This document shows positions 24,900 to 32,177 of a stretch of DNA of 32,177 bases, in pieces. Under the pieces are notes generated by a model. That model saw only the letters and a list, made by a program, of their open reading frames with translations. It ran no database searches and was not told the origin of the DNA. The stretch is from an uncultured Alphaproteobacteria bacterium (lineage in GTDB: Bacteria; Pseudomonadota; Alphaproteobacteria; RF32; CAG-239), in assembly GCA_944390895.1 (NCBI GenBank), contig CALXRQ010000019.1, positions 1 through 32,177 on the forward strand, written 5' to 3'. The stretch's first letter is position 1. Every line of letters begins with the position of its first letter. A program made the position numbers and the translations under genes.

Positions 24900-26549
24900 A
24901 TGATTCTTAAATCAGGTGTAAACAAATCAAGAGCATGGAAAAAACTGGAACGCCACTGCAAAAAAATGAAAAAGCTGCATATGCGCGAGCTGTTTGAAAA
25001 AGACAATAACCGCGCTTCCAAATTCAGCATTCAGTTGGAATCGCTGCTGTTTGACTATTCCAAAAACCGCATTACCGAAAAAACCATGGCTTATCTTATA
25101 GACTTGGCCAAATCCAGAGGCCTTGAAGACAAAATCAAAGCCATGTTCAGCGGCGAGCGCATCAACATCACCGAAAACCGCGCCGTTTTGCACACGGCCT
25201 TGAGAAACCGCGCCAACACGCCGGTTTATGTCGACGGCGAAAACGTCATGGTCAAAATCAACGAAGTCCTGGCCAAAATGCGCAAATTTTCCGAAGCTGT
25301 CCGTTTTGGCGAGTTCAAAGGCCATACCGGCAAAAAACTGACCAATATTGTCAACATCGGCATCGGCGGTTCGGATCTCGGTCCCAAAATGGCGGTCGAA
25401 GCCCTGAAGAAATACAAGGCAAAGGATATTAACACCTACTTTATCTCCAATATTGACGGCACGGCCTGCGCCGAAGTTTTGAACAAAATAGATCCTGAAA
25501 CGACACTTTTTATCGTCGCGTCCAAAACCTTTACCACGGTAGAAACCCTGACCAATGCCAAAACCTGCCGCAAATGGCTGGTTGACGCTTTGGGCGAGCA
25601 TGCCGTTTCCAAACATTTTGTCGCCTTGTCGACAAATACGCAGAAAGTTAAGGAATTCGGCATTGACCCTGAAAATATGTTCGAATTTTGGGATTTCGTC
25701 GGCGGCCGCTATTCCATGTGGTCGGCCATCGGCCTGTCAATTGCCATTGCCGTCGGTATGGACAATTTTGAAAAAATGCTTGATGGCGCCTATGCCATGG
25801 ATATGCATTTCCTGCACACGGATTTTGCACACAATATCCCGGTCATTCTTGCTCTGCTCGGCATTTGGAACAGCAACTTCTTCGGCCTGCGCAGCAATGC
25901 TCTGGTACCTTATGACCAGTATCTGTCGCTCATTCCGGCTTATATGCAACAGCTTGAGATGGAGAGCAACGGCAAATTTGTCTCCATGGGCAATGATTTC
26001 ATCAAATACAACACCGGCACGGTTCTGTTCGGCGGTCCCGGAACCGATGTCCAGCATTCTTTCTTCCAAATGCTGCATCAGGGTACCACGCCGATTCCGG
26101 TAGACTTTATCATTCCGGCCATTTCCCACAACGAAATCGGCGAACATCATGAAATTTTGGTTTCAAACGTTCTGGCCCAGGGCGAGGCTTTAATGCGCGG
26201 CAAAACCGTAAAAGAAGCGGCCGCCGAGCTGGCAGCCAAGGGCAAGAGCAAGGAAGAAGTCAACTTCCTCAAAAAATTCAAGAGCTTCCCGGGCAATAAT
26301 CCGTCCAATACGATCGTGTTCAAAAAAATAGATCCTTATGCGTTGGGTATGCTGGTTGCAATGTACGAGCACAAAGTTTTCGTCCAGGGCGTTATCTGGG
26401 ACATTGATTCTTTTGATCAGTTCGGCGTAGAACTGGGCAAGGAAATGGCGACCAACATTCTGCCGGAGCTTCAGGGTAACGCGGCCGAAGGCAGACATGA
26501 CAGCTCAACTTCTGCGCTGATTGGTTACATTCGTCGTTTGAGAAAGTAA
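24900..26549 (+). CDS. pgi: Glucose-6-phosphate isomerase
   Basis: This enzyme interconverts glucose 6-phosphate and fructose 6-phosphate. The 549-residue length equals the long proteobacterial form. Diagnostic blocks are NIVNIGIGGSDLGPKMA (near 150), VASKTFTTVETLTNA, FWDFVGGRYSMWSAIG (the first sugar-isomerase signature) and VFVQGVIWDIDSFDQFGVELGKE (the second). The likely active-site residues (the glutamate after GGPGTDVQHSF and the late lysine of GVELGK) are in place. AAGGAG lies eight bases before the ATG. The gene sits in the lspA-mutL operon, 17 bases after the M16 pair and 4 bases before mutL. Confidence 0.97.
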   Translation: MILKSGVNKSRAWKKLERHCKKMKKLHMRELFEKDNNRASKFSIQLESLLFDYSKNRITEKTMAYLIDLAKSRGLEDKIKAMFSGERINITENRAVLHTALRNRANTPVYVDGENVMVKINEVLAKMRKFSEAVRFGEFKGHTGKKLTNIVNIGIGGSDLGPKMAVEALKKYKAKDINTYFISNIDGTACAEVLNKIDPETTLFIVASKTFTTVETLTNAKTCRKWLVDALGEHAVSKHFVALSTNTQKVKEFGIDPENMFEFWDFVGGRYSMWSAIGLSIAIAVGMDNFEKMLDGAYAMDMHFLHTDFAHNIPVILALLGIWNSNFFGLRSNALVPYDQYLSLIPAYMQQLEMESNGKFVSMGNDFIKYNTGTVLFGGPGTDVQHSFFQMLHQGTTPIPVDFIIPAISHNEIGEHHEILVSNVLAQGEALMRGKTVKEAAAELAAKGKSKEEVNFLKKFKSFPGNNPSNTIVFKKIDPYALGMLVAMYEHKVFVQGVIWDIDSFDQFGVELGKEMATNILPELQGNAAEGRHDSSTSALIGYIRRLRK

Positions 26550-26553
26550 GTCC

Positions 26554-28419
26554 ATGCCCATCAGGATATTGCCGTCAACCTTAGTCAACCAGATTGCCGC
26601 CGGCGAAGTTGTCGAACGACCGGCCTCGGTTATCAAGGAACTGGTCGAAAACGCCATTGATGCCGGAGCGACTTCCGTAGAGGTAACGCTGGTTGACGGC
26701 GGCAAAAGCCTGATGATTGTATCGGACAACGGCAAAGGAATGTCTCCTGACGAACTGGAACTGGCGGTTGAACGCCATGCCACCTCCAAGTTGCCCGATG
26801 ACAATCTGTTCAACATCAATTTTCTGGGCTTTCGCGGCGAGGCTTTGCCTTCCATTTCCTCGGTTGCGAGACTGAGCATCATTTCCCGCACCAAGGACGC
26901 GGACAGCGCCTGGAAAATAGAGGTCAACGGCGGAGAAAAAAGTAAACCGGTTCCGGTTTCGGGCATTTGCGGCACCCGCATCGAAGTGCGTGACTTGTTC
27001 TATGCCACGCCGGCGCGTCTGAAATTTTTGAAAGCTTCCGTCTCGGAGACCAATGCCTGTGTTGACATTTTAACCCGCATTGCTCTGGCCAATCCGCATA
27101 TTTCGTTTTATCTGAAAGACGGCGACCGCAAAAAACTGAGCCTGAACGCAGAACAGGGCGAGTTGTTTGACGCCCGTTTGAAACGGCTGTCGGAAGTCAT
27201 GGGGCGGGAGTTTGGCGAAAATTCGGTCCTGATTGATGCCGCGCGCGAAAATCTCCGTATTTCCGGCTATGTCAGCCTTCCGACCTTAAACAAGGCCAAT
27301 TCCCTGCACCAGTATTTGTTTGTCAACAATCGCCCGGTTCGGGACAAACTGCTGCTCGGAGCCATTAAGGGGGCCTATATGGATGTTTTGGCATCCAATC
27401 GCTATCCTCTTTGCGCTTTGTTTTTTGACCTTGACCCTGCCTATGTGGACGTAAACGTTCATCCGGCCAAAGCCGAAGTCCGCTTTTATGACAACGCTTT
27501 GGTCAGGGGATTGCTGGTCAGTGCTATCCGCAACGCGCTTAATACCGAAAGTAGGCGCGCTTCTCAAACCTTGGATCTGGCGGCATTTGTTCAGGATGCG
27601 ATCCCCGATTTCGGCGTGCCGCAGACGGCGCCTTCAATGCCTGCGTCCGGTTTGCCGGCCGACATTCCCGAAACGGTTGAATTGCGCGAACACCATCCCC
27701 GGCCGGCCGCCTTTTCCTTCCAGCGTGACTATGCGCCCCAATCCTGCCGTCAGGCAGATCTGCCGGATTTGGAATACAAATTTTCGGTAAAGACTGAAGC
27801 GCCCGAAGTTTATGAAAGCCGCAAACCGGAAGAAGCCGGACCTCTGGGCATTCCCAAAGCTCAGTTTCACAACACCTACATCATTTCTCAGAGTGAAGAC
27901 AGCATCATTATCATCGACCAGCATGCGTCTCATGAGCGGATTGTTATGGAAAAGATGAAGGCCAATCTGGAAAAAAGCGGACGTCTGTCTTCTCAGATGC
28001 TTCTGATTCCCGAAATCGTCGAACTGGACGCTTCCGCCAAAGAACGCATTTTAAGCGTTGACGCAGAGTTAAACAAACTGGGGCTTGAGGTAGAAGAGTT
28101 TGGCCCTGCCGCCGTCATTGTCCGTGAAATTCCGGCGCTGATTAAAGATTGTGACGTCAAGTCTCTGATTGTGGATTTGGCTGACGAAATTGCCGAATGG
28201 GGCGGAGAATATGCTCTGACCGACAAACTGCACCATATCTGCGCCACCATAGCCTGCCACGGTTCGGTGCGGGCAGGGCGCGCGTTGAATTTTGAAGAAA
28301 TGAACCGTCTTCTGCGAGATATGGAAAAAACCGATCATTCGGGTCAATGCAACCACGGCCGGCCGACCTATATCGAACTCAAGCTGAAAGACATTGAGAA
28401 GCTTTTCAACCGCCGTTAA
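26554..28419 (+). CDS. mutL: DNA mismatch repair protein MutL (endonuclease type)
   Basis: MutL links mismatch recognition by MutS to strand incision and removal. The N-terminal GHKL ATPase has KELVENAIDAGATSVEV, DNGKGM, FRGEALPSISSV and TRIEVRDLFYATPARLKF. A flexible linker follows (about 335-430). The C-terminal domain carries the metal-binding endonuclease motif DQHASHERIVME (about 455-466, fitting DQHA-x2-E-x4-E), plus ACHGSVRAGR (near 568) and CNHGRPT (near 598). MutL proteins with these motifs nick DNA themselves and occur in bacteria without MutH, so this organism probably uses a MutH-independent mismatch repair pathway. It is the last gene of the lspA operon. Confidence 0.96.
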   Translation: MPIRILPSTLVNQIAAGEVVERPASVIKELVENAIDAGATSVEVTLVDGGKSLMIVSDNGKGMSPDELELAVERHATSKLPDDNLFNINFLGFRGEALPSISSVARLSIISRTKDADSAWKIEVNGGEKSKPVPVSGICGTRIEVRDLFYATPARLKFLKASVSETNACVDILTRIALANPHISFYLKDGDRKKLSLNAEQGELFDARLKRLSEVMGREFGENSVLIDAARENLRISGYVSLPTLNKANSLHQYLFVNNRPVRDKLLLGAIKGAYMDVLASNRYPLCALFFDLDPAYVDVNVHPAKAEVRFYDNALVRGLLVSAIRNALNTESRRASQTLDLAAFVQDAIPDFGVPQTAPSMPASGLPADIPETVELREHHPRPAAFSFQRDYAPQSCRQADLPDLEYKFSVKTEAPEVYESRKPEEAGPLGIPKAQFHNTYIISQSEDSIIIIDQHASHERIVMEKMKANLEKSGRLSSQMLLIPEIVELDASAKERILSVDAELNKLGLEVEEFGPAAVIVREIPALIKDCDVKSLIVDLADEIAEWGGEYALTDKLHHICATIACHGSVRAGRALNFEEMNRLLRDMEKTDHSGQCNHGRPTYIELKLKDIEKLFNRR

Positions 28420-28430
28420 GCCCTCTTGTG

Positions 28431-28456
28431 TTGACAAACGCTGTTTTTAGTATAAC
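28431..28456 (+). promoter_or_regulatory. possible promoter after mutL
   Basis: A perfect TTGACA (28431-28436) is followed by TATAAC (28451-28456), but the spacer is only 14 bases, shorter than sigma-70 normally accepts. TTGTGT at 28426 with a 19-base spacer is an alternative -35. It would give the next gene a leader of about 37 bases. Confidence 0.35.
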
Positions 28457-28499
28457 ATTCAACGGTCAATATATTTATTAATCTTTAAATTTATGTCCT

Positions 28500-28913
28500 A
28501 TGAATAAGTCTGAAATCATCAGCCGTGCAGCTTTGCACCTGAGAATATTCAATTTTCGTTTTGTCAGTGATGTTGAAAATATCGTTTTTTTCAGAAGCAT
28601 TATGGCCGTTAAGCTTCAGGATGTTCTCGAAACAATTCCCCATATATGCAAATATTATAAGAAAGACTGCGGTATGGTTTTGTTTTTAGAGCTTGGTCTG
28701 GCATACGGATATGTCCGTTTTGTCTGCATCGGACCTGAAAAACTCCTTCAAAAACTGACCGATTCTTACGGCGGATACGTTCGTGACGGCTTTGTCTGGA
28801 TTTTGTTTGACGAGATGAACACGCCCCGCGGCATTCGCCGTGAGACGATTGACCGCGGCGCAGCCCTTGCCGCCGAAGACATCCATCGGCAAATGCGGAA
28901 TTGGCTGAATTGA
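28500..28913 (+). CDS. hypothetical protein (137 residues)
   Basis: I do not recognise this protein. It is soluble and mixed alpha/beta, with no signal peptide or membrane helix. It contains AVKLQDVLETIPHICKYYKKDC, a hydrophobic LFLELGLAYGYVRFVCIGPEKLL and a C-terminal helix ETIDRGAALAAEDIHRQMRNWLN. There is no Shine-Dalgarno sequence before the ATG. A four-codon frame (ATG at 28493, TAA overlapping the gene start) lies just upstream and could couple initiation. It ends at a strong terminator shared with galE and has its own candidate promoter, so it is probably a single-gene unit. Codon use looks like that of its neighbours. Confidence 0.7.
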   Translation: MNKSEIISRAALHLRIFNFRFVSDVENIVFFRSIMAVKLQDVLETIPHICKYYKKDCGMVLFLELGLAYGYVRFVCIGPEKLLQKLTDSYGGYVRDGFVWILFDEMNTPRGIRRETIDRGAALAAEDIHRQMRNWLN

Positions 28914-28929
28914 TTTTCTTATGCAAAAT

Positions 28930-28952
28930 AAAAGCCCCTGAACGGGGCTTTT
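28930..28952. terminator. bidirectional intrinsic terminator
   Basis: A perfect 9-base stem (AAAAGCCCC/GGGGCTTTT) encloses the loop TGAAC. It has thymines following on the plus strand and, on the minus strand, the complement of the upstream AAAATAAAA. It sits between convergent genes and can end both. Confidence 0.9.
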
Positions 28953-28955
28953 GTT

Positions 28956-29927
28956 TTATTTCAAATCCTTATAAAGGTTCCAGGTTGAACGGATAATGTT
29001 GTCAAGGCTCGAATGCTCCGCCTTCCAGCCCAGAACTTCTCGCGCTTTGTCCGCTTTGGCGGTAACGATTGCCGGGTCTCCGGCTCGGCGCGGTGCAAAT
29101 TCGTACGGAACTTTGCGACCGATGACTTCCTCGGTTTTGAGAATCATTTCCAAAACGCTGCTGCCCTGAGACGTTCCCAGATTCAAAATTTGGCTTTGAC
29201 CGCCCCGTTCCAAATATTCCAAAGCCTGAGCATGCGCGGTGGCCAGATCGGTCACGTGAATATAGTCGCGAATACAGGTGCCGTCTTTGGTGTCATAGTC
29301 ATTGCCGAAGATATTGACCTTGTCGCGAATGCCGACCGCTGCTTCCATTACAATCGGCAGCAGATTCTGCGGATTTTTCTCCAAACCGCGGACATCGCCC
29401 GCTTCGTCATAGCCGACCGCGTTAAAATAGCGCAGCGAAACGAATTTAACGCCTTTAAGTTGGTCATACCATTTCAAAAAGCGTTCCGTTTCAAGTTTGG
29501 TGAAGCCGTAAAAGCTCATCGGGTTTTCCGGATGTTTTTCATCCAGCGGATAATATTGCGGCGTTCCGTAAACCGAAGCGGAAGACGAGAAAATCACTTT
29601 TTTGACGCCGGCTTCGGTAGCGGCGTTTAAAACGTTGATAACGCCGTTGATGTTGTTTAGCGCATATTTCATCGGATTTTCCATAGATTCGCCGACCGCC
29701 TTTTTGCCGGCCAGCAGCACAATACCGTCCACATTTTGTTTCATTGCCGTCAAAATTTCATCATAGTTCAAAATGTCGCCTTTGATAAAATCGGCTTCCT
29801 TAAACAGATTGAGCTCGGTTCCGGTGGAAAGGTTGTCAAAAACCGTCACTTTCATTTTGTGGCCGAGCAAAGCCTTGACCACGTGGCTGCCGATGTAACC
29901 GGCGCCGCCGATAACCAGAATATGCAT
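28956..29927 (-). CDS. galE: UDP-glucose 4-epimerase
   Basis: GalE interconverts UDP-glucose and UDP-galactose for sugar-nucleotide and surface polysaccharide supply. The start is set at the codon for MHILVIGG: AAGGAG lies 7 bases upstream, whereas a longer frame (to 29957) would put that site inside the gene. The 323-residue protein is an extended short-chain dehydrogenase: NAD motif GGAGYIG (7-13), DNLSTG, the serine block SSSASVYG (114-121) and catalytic Y140-GFT-K144. RDYIHVTDLATAHAQAL near two-thirds is typical of GalE. It is a single-gene unit on the minus strand, with a shared terminator downstream. Confidence 0.94.
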   Translation of the reverse strand: MHILVIGGAGYIGSHVVKALLGHKMKVTVFDNLSTGTELNLFKEADFIKGDILNYDEILTAMKQNVDGIVLLAGKKAVGESMENPMKYALNNINGVINVLNAATEAGVKKVIFSSSASVYGTPQYYPLDEKHPENPMSFYGFTKLETERFLKWYDQLKGVKFVSLRYFNAVGYDEAGDVRGLEKNPQNLLPIVMEAAVGIRDKVNIFGNDYDTKDGTCIRDYIHVTDLATAHAQALEYLERGGQSQILNLGTSQGSSVLEMILKTEEVIGRKVPYEFAPRRAGDPAIVTAKADKAREVLGWKAEHSSLDNIIRSTWNLYKDLK

Positions 29928-30046
29928 TAAACATCTCCTTAAAATTGCACTGCTCATACCTTATAAACTATCAAAGCAAAAGTAAAGTGCAAAAACGGGA
30001 TAATTAAACGGCACGGTTAGCGGCGCGGAAAAAACAAAGGAAAAAA

Positions 30047-30667
30047 ATGAGCATCTTGTCAGTCAGTTCTTTATTGCAGCCCTTAAATACGTTTGGAAAA
30101 CGTTCAGACGGCATTGGCGCCGCTGTCGAAGCCCCGAAAACCGATGAGGCTTATATCCTTGATTTGTCTGATCGGAAAAATGTCGGCATATCTGCGGAAA
30201 AATCGTCGGTTTCAGGTGGTATGAGTTATGGTTCCTTGCTGAAAAGCGTGCAGGAACAAACGGTTAATGTTCAAGATCGTCTGACGCGACTGCTCTTGTC
30301 GCGCAATATAGACTATAGTGAAAACATCAAGTTCAAAATAGATGACAACGGCAAGATCCGGGTTGACGGCGAAAATGCCGGCAAAGAAGCCATTGAACAG
30401 GTTTTGAACGAAGATTCCGAATTTTCCGCAGAGTTGAAAAGACTGCTGAACGATGCTTCGGATTTGGCCCGGGAAGAGGTCCAGCAAAAATATCAAATTG
30501 CTCTGGAAGATGACGAAAATAAAGACGACGAAGAAAAAAAGCTGATGCTGGAAAACAAAGTCATAGAAATCAATAATCAGATTACAAAACTTTCGGGTTC
30601 TTTCAGTCTTGACGGCGGAAGCCTGAATATTGCTTCTCTGCAGTTTGCCGCCGGAGTAAGTTTTTAG
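30047..30667 (+). CDS. hypothetical protein (206 residues)
   Basis: I do not recognise this protein. There is no signal peptide or membrane helix. The first 70 residues look disordered and contain YILDLSDRKNVGISA. The middle has SYGSLLKSVQEQTVNVQDRLTRLLLSRNIDY followed by IKFKIDDNGKIRVDGENAGKEAIEQVLNEDSEFSAELKRLL, a beta hairpin and helix that look folded. A very acidic/basic segment (ALEDDENKDDEEKKLMLENKV) leads to a C-terminal FAAGVSF. The DxVxLS-like N-terminal pattern recalls small flagellar or secretion-associated proteins, and the unknown protein at 8980 has a similar DNVSVSG, but this is weak. AAAGGA precedes the ATG. Confidence 0.72.
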   Translation: MSILSVSSLLQPLNTFGKRSDGIGAAVEAPKTDEAYILDLSDRKNVGISAEKSSVSGGMSYGSLLKSVQEQTVNVQDRLTRLLLSRNIDYSENIKFKIDDNGKIRVDGENAGKEAIEQVLNEDSEFSAELKRLLNDASDLAREEVQQKYQIALEDDENKDDEEKKLMLENKVIEINNQITKLSGSFSLDGGSLNIASLQFAAGVSF

Positions 30668-30668
30668 G

Positions 30669-30697
30669 TTGACATTCAACGGCATAGATGCTAGAAC
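30669..30697 (+). promoter_or_regulatory. promoter upstream of the Hsp70 fragment
   Basis: A perfect TTGACA (30669-30674) and TAGAAC (30692-30697, four of six consensus bases) are separated by exactly 17 bases, directly after the preceding stop codon. Transcription would start near 30704, about 35 bases before the Hsp70-fragment gene. Confidence 0.5.
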
Positions 30698-30900
30698 CCT
30701 CCGACAACAAACAATAAACAAGCAGAAGGAAGCCGTCAATGTCATATACGTTTTGCGGCATAGACTTTGGCACGTCCAATTCGTCTGTCGCTGTGGCCGG
30801 TGCGGATAAATCTCCGTTGTTGGTTCCCGTGGAGAACGGCAAACCGACCATTCCGTCTACGGTTTTTTATGCGGAAGACGATCCTGCACCGCTTTTAAAT

Positions 30901-30929
30901 TTGACAAAAATCAAAAACGGTAATAACTT
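30901..30929 (+). promoter_or_regulatory. possible promoter for the CoaD-HD gene
   Basis: A perfect TTGACA (30901-30906) lies 17 bases before TAACTT (30924-30929, a weak -10). It falls inside the unrelated tail of the Hsp70 fragment, about 45 bases before the CoaD-HD start. Confidence 0.3.
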
Positions 30930-30933
30930 TTTG

Positions 30934-30956
30934 GGGTTAAAACAGATTATTAACCC
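30934..30956. repeat. inverted repeat at the end of the Hsp70 fragment
   Basis: GGGTTAA and TTAACCC form a perfect 7-base inverted repeat around a 9-base loop, just before the fragment's stop codon and 16 bases before the next gene. It could be a weak terminator, an operator site or a scar; no thymine run follows it. Confidence 0.4.
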
Positions 30957-30971
30957 TTAAAAATTATATGT

Positions 30972-32039
30972 ATGGCAACAAAAGCATTGTATGCAGGTTC
31001 CTTTGATCCTGTTCACCGCGGTCATATTGACATTGCCGCGGCCGCTGCCCGAAAATACGGCAGTTGCGTTATAGCCGTGGGCATAAATGACTGTAAAAAA
31101 CCGCTGTTTTTGCAAAGGGAGCGGGTAGAGATGGTCAGAGAGGCTCTGAACTTTTACCAAACCTACTATACGCCTCAGGAAAAGCTTGATATAGATGTCG
31201 TCAGTTATGACGGCTGTACGGTAGATATGGCAATCAAGCTCGGATGCAGCCATATTGTGCGCGGAACCCGCGGCGCTATGGATGATGACAATGAAAAACG
31301 GTTGTTTGAAATTAATCAGAAACTGCTAAAAATTCGCTTTCGGGAAGATATTGAGCAGGTTTTGATAAAGGCCTCGAAGCAATATGCTTCCGTTTCTTCT
31401 TCTGACGTCAAAGCTCTTTGCGCTGCCGGCGAATATATTCTGGCGATGAGTTATGTCTTTCCGCCGACGCACAACGAACTGATGAAAAAGTATCTCTCAA
31501 GGGAATACGAGCGTATCTCGTCCGGCTGGTGGTATGAGTTTGCCCGTTGTTTTGACGGCCGCGCCTACCACAATCTCAGTCATATCGCATATATGCTGAA
31601 CCGTTTGGAAATTTACCTGCGGAACGGTGGTGCGGTTGACGATATTGAAAATCTGCGCCGTGCAATATTTTATCATGACCTTTGCGAAACGCCGGCCGCT
31701 TCGGCAGACGCCGCGCCGTTTAAAGACCAAAACTTCCGCCGGCTGGTTATGGCGACGGACTATCTGAACGACGCTTGCAAAGCGGCTGAAAGAGACGAAC
31801 GTGTCATTAAAGACCTTGATCTGTCAATTTTGTTTGATGAGAACAATTATGCGGATTATGTGTATCGCGTTCGTGAAGAATATAAGCAATATGATATGGG
31901 GATATATGGCCGGGAACGGACAAAAGTGCTGACAAAGCTGATGAAGGAACTAGACTATAATATTTTTCCTTCTTGGACGCAGGCCAAGGCTCTCAGACAA
32001 ATGCAAAGCGAAATTGATATGCTGAACACGCTGCCGTGA
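30972..32039 (+). CDS. fusion of CoaD-like adenylyltransferase with HD-type phosphohydrolase
   Basis: A 355-residue two-domain protein. Residues 1-175 resemble phosphopantetheine adenylyltransferase (CoaD), which makes dephospho-CoA from 4'-phosphopantetheine and ATP: LYAGSFDPVHRGHIDI (H15 and H18 for the xxGH motif), DVVSYDGCTVDMA, HIVRGTRGAMDDDNE and SVSSSDVKAL. Several positions diverge: RGTR replaces the usual RGLR, and HRGH replaces the usual TNGH. Residues about 180-355 resemble predicted metal-dependent HD phosphohydrolases: AYHNLSHIAYML (H200, H204), AIFYHDL (H235, D236) and DLDLSILFDENNYADYVYRVREEY (D282/D284), so the metal ligands look intact. The NE...SA block that usually follows the HD is degraded. 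There is no Shine-Dalgarno before the ATG at 30972. A good terminator follows. Confidence 0.82.
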   Translation: MATKALYAGSFDPVHRGHIDIAAAAARKYGSCVIAVGINDCKKPLFLQRERVEMVREALNFYQTYYTPQEKLDIDVVSYDGCTVDMAIKLGCSHIVRGTRGAMDDDNEKRLFEINQKLLKIRFREDIEQVLIKASKQYASVSSSDVKALCAAGEYILAMSYVFPPTHNELMKKYLSREYERISSGWWYEFARCFDGRAYHNLSHIAYMLNRLEIYLRNGGAVDDIENLRRAIFYHDLCETPAASADAAPFKDQNFRRLVMATDYLNDACKAAERDERVIKDLDLSILFDENNYADYVYRVREEYKQYDMGIYGRERTKVLTKLMKELDYNIFPSWTQAKALRQMQSEIDMLNTLP

Positions 32040-32056
32040 TTTATTATTTTCTCGTT

Positions 32057-32081
32057 AAAGCACCCGTCCGGGTGCTTTTTT
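32057..32081 (+). terminator. intrinsic terminator after the CoaD-HD gene
   Basis: AAAGCACCC pairs with GGGTGCTTT around the loop GTCC, followed by a run of six thymines (32076-32081). It lies 17 bases after the stop codon. Confidence 0.92.
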
Positions 32082-32177
32082 GTTGCGGACAAAACTGAAA
32101 AAGCTCTGCCCGCAGAAGGCAAGCTGAGGCGCAGCCTGATGCGTATCTCCGCCGGAAATAAAAAAAGCCCGACATAA
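32082..32177. other. window end, no gene assigned
   Basis: These 96 bases are open in one plus-strand frame (ending in TAA at the very last bases) and also in one minus-strand frame. Neither has a supported start, and I recognise no product. The final AAAAAAAGCCCGACATAA looks like the thymine-tract side of a minus-strand terminator whose hairpin lies beyond the window. Confidence 0.35.

Larger units (their letters stand above)
30739..30960 (+). pseudogene. truncated Hsp70-family (YegD-like) N-terminal fragment
   Basis: This 73-residue frame begins with the start of the Hsp70/actin ATPase fold: CGIDFGTSNSSVAVAGADK carries the phosphate-1 loop, followed by LLVPVENGKPTIPSTVFYAEDD, as in YegD-type Hsp70-like proteins. 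Those proteins are several hundred residues long. Here homology seems to stop near residue 53, and a 20-residue unrelated tail (LTKIKNGNNF...) runs to a stop. Without the remaining ATPase subdomains it cannot hydrolyse ATP as an Hsp70. A good AAGGAAG binding site and an upstream promoter survive, so a short product may still be made. It is most likely the remnant of a deletion that brought the CoaD-HD gene close. Confidence 0.7.

Noticed and set aside
28455-28465. 11-base match ACATTCAACGG shared with 30672-30682, near two candidate promoters
   Set aside because: Matches of this length are expected many times by chance in a 32 kb window, and the surrounding sequence does not extend the similarity.
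30968-31006. Out-of-frame ATG at 30968 ahead of the CoaD-HD gene
   Set aside because: It opens only a 12-codon frame ending in TGA and has no ribosome binding site; the ATG at 30972 preserves the full CoaD N-terminus.

Overview
The window reads as a stretch of chromosome from an alphaproteobacterium, probably of Rhodospirillales type and possibly a host-associated lineage with a reduced genome. The placement rests on alphaproteobacterial gene neighbourhoods (dusB-trkA-hfq-hflX; lspA-DUF3035/BamF-M16-M16-pgi-mutL), an alphaproteobacterial OmpA lipoprotein variant, a small DUF6898-like protein, and a MutL that carries its own endonuclease motif. Coding density is high. No gene-free stretch exceeds 300 bases, and I see no insertion sequence, integrase, phage gene or CRISPR array.

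Layout: (1) 1-4810, a plus-strand operon recO - parC - small DUF6898-like gene - fhs. (2) 4965-11911, a 1334-residue membrane-anchored coiled-coil protein with a TipN-like layout, an unknown protein, dusB and trkA. (3) 12010-13572, hfq and hflX behind their own promoter. (4) 13635-15039, a lipoprotein, a DUF2156 acyltransferase-like protein and a 32-residue membrane peptide. (5) 15117-16123, minus strand, a Panacea-domain protein followed by a DUF192 lipoprotein. (6) 16313-19635, an OmpA-family lipoprotein, recJ and DUF502. (7) 19714-21280, tRNA-Leu(GAG) and mgtE. (8) 21377-28419, lspA, bamF-like, a catalytic/degenerate M16 pair, pgi and mutL, tightly packed. (9) 28500-32177, an accessory-looking end: an unknown protein, galE on the minus strand, another unknown, a 73-residue Hsp70 N-terminal fragment, and a fusion of a CoaD-like nucleotidyltransferase with an HD-type phosphohydrolase.

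The themes are DNA repair and topology (RecO, ParC, RecJ, MutL), RNA handling (DusB, Hfq, HflX, tRNA-Leu), ion homeostasis (TrkA, MgtE), one-carbon and sugar metabolism (Fhs, Pgi, GalE) and envelope biogenesis (LspA, BamF-like, OmpA, lipoproteins, M16). The best candidates for something little described are the CoaD-HD fusion, the giant coiled-coil protein with its conserved-looking C-terminal domain and small downstream partner, and the apparent loss of ntrBC/ntrYX from the dusB-hflX cluster. All family assignments come from reading motifs and layout by eye; no database search was run.
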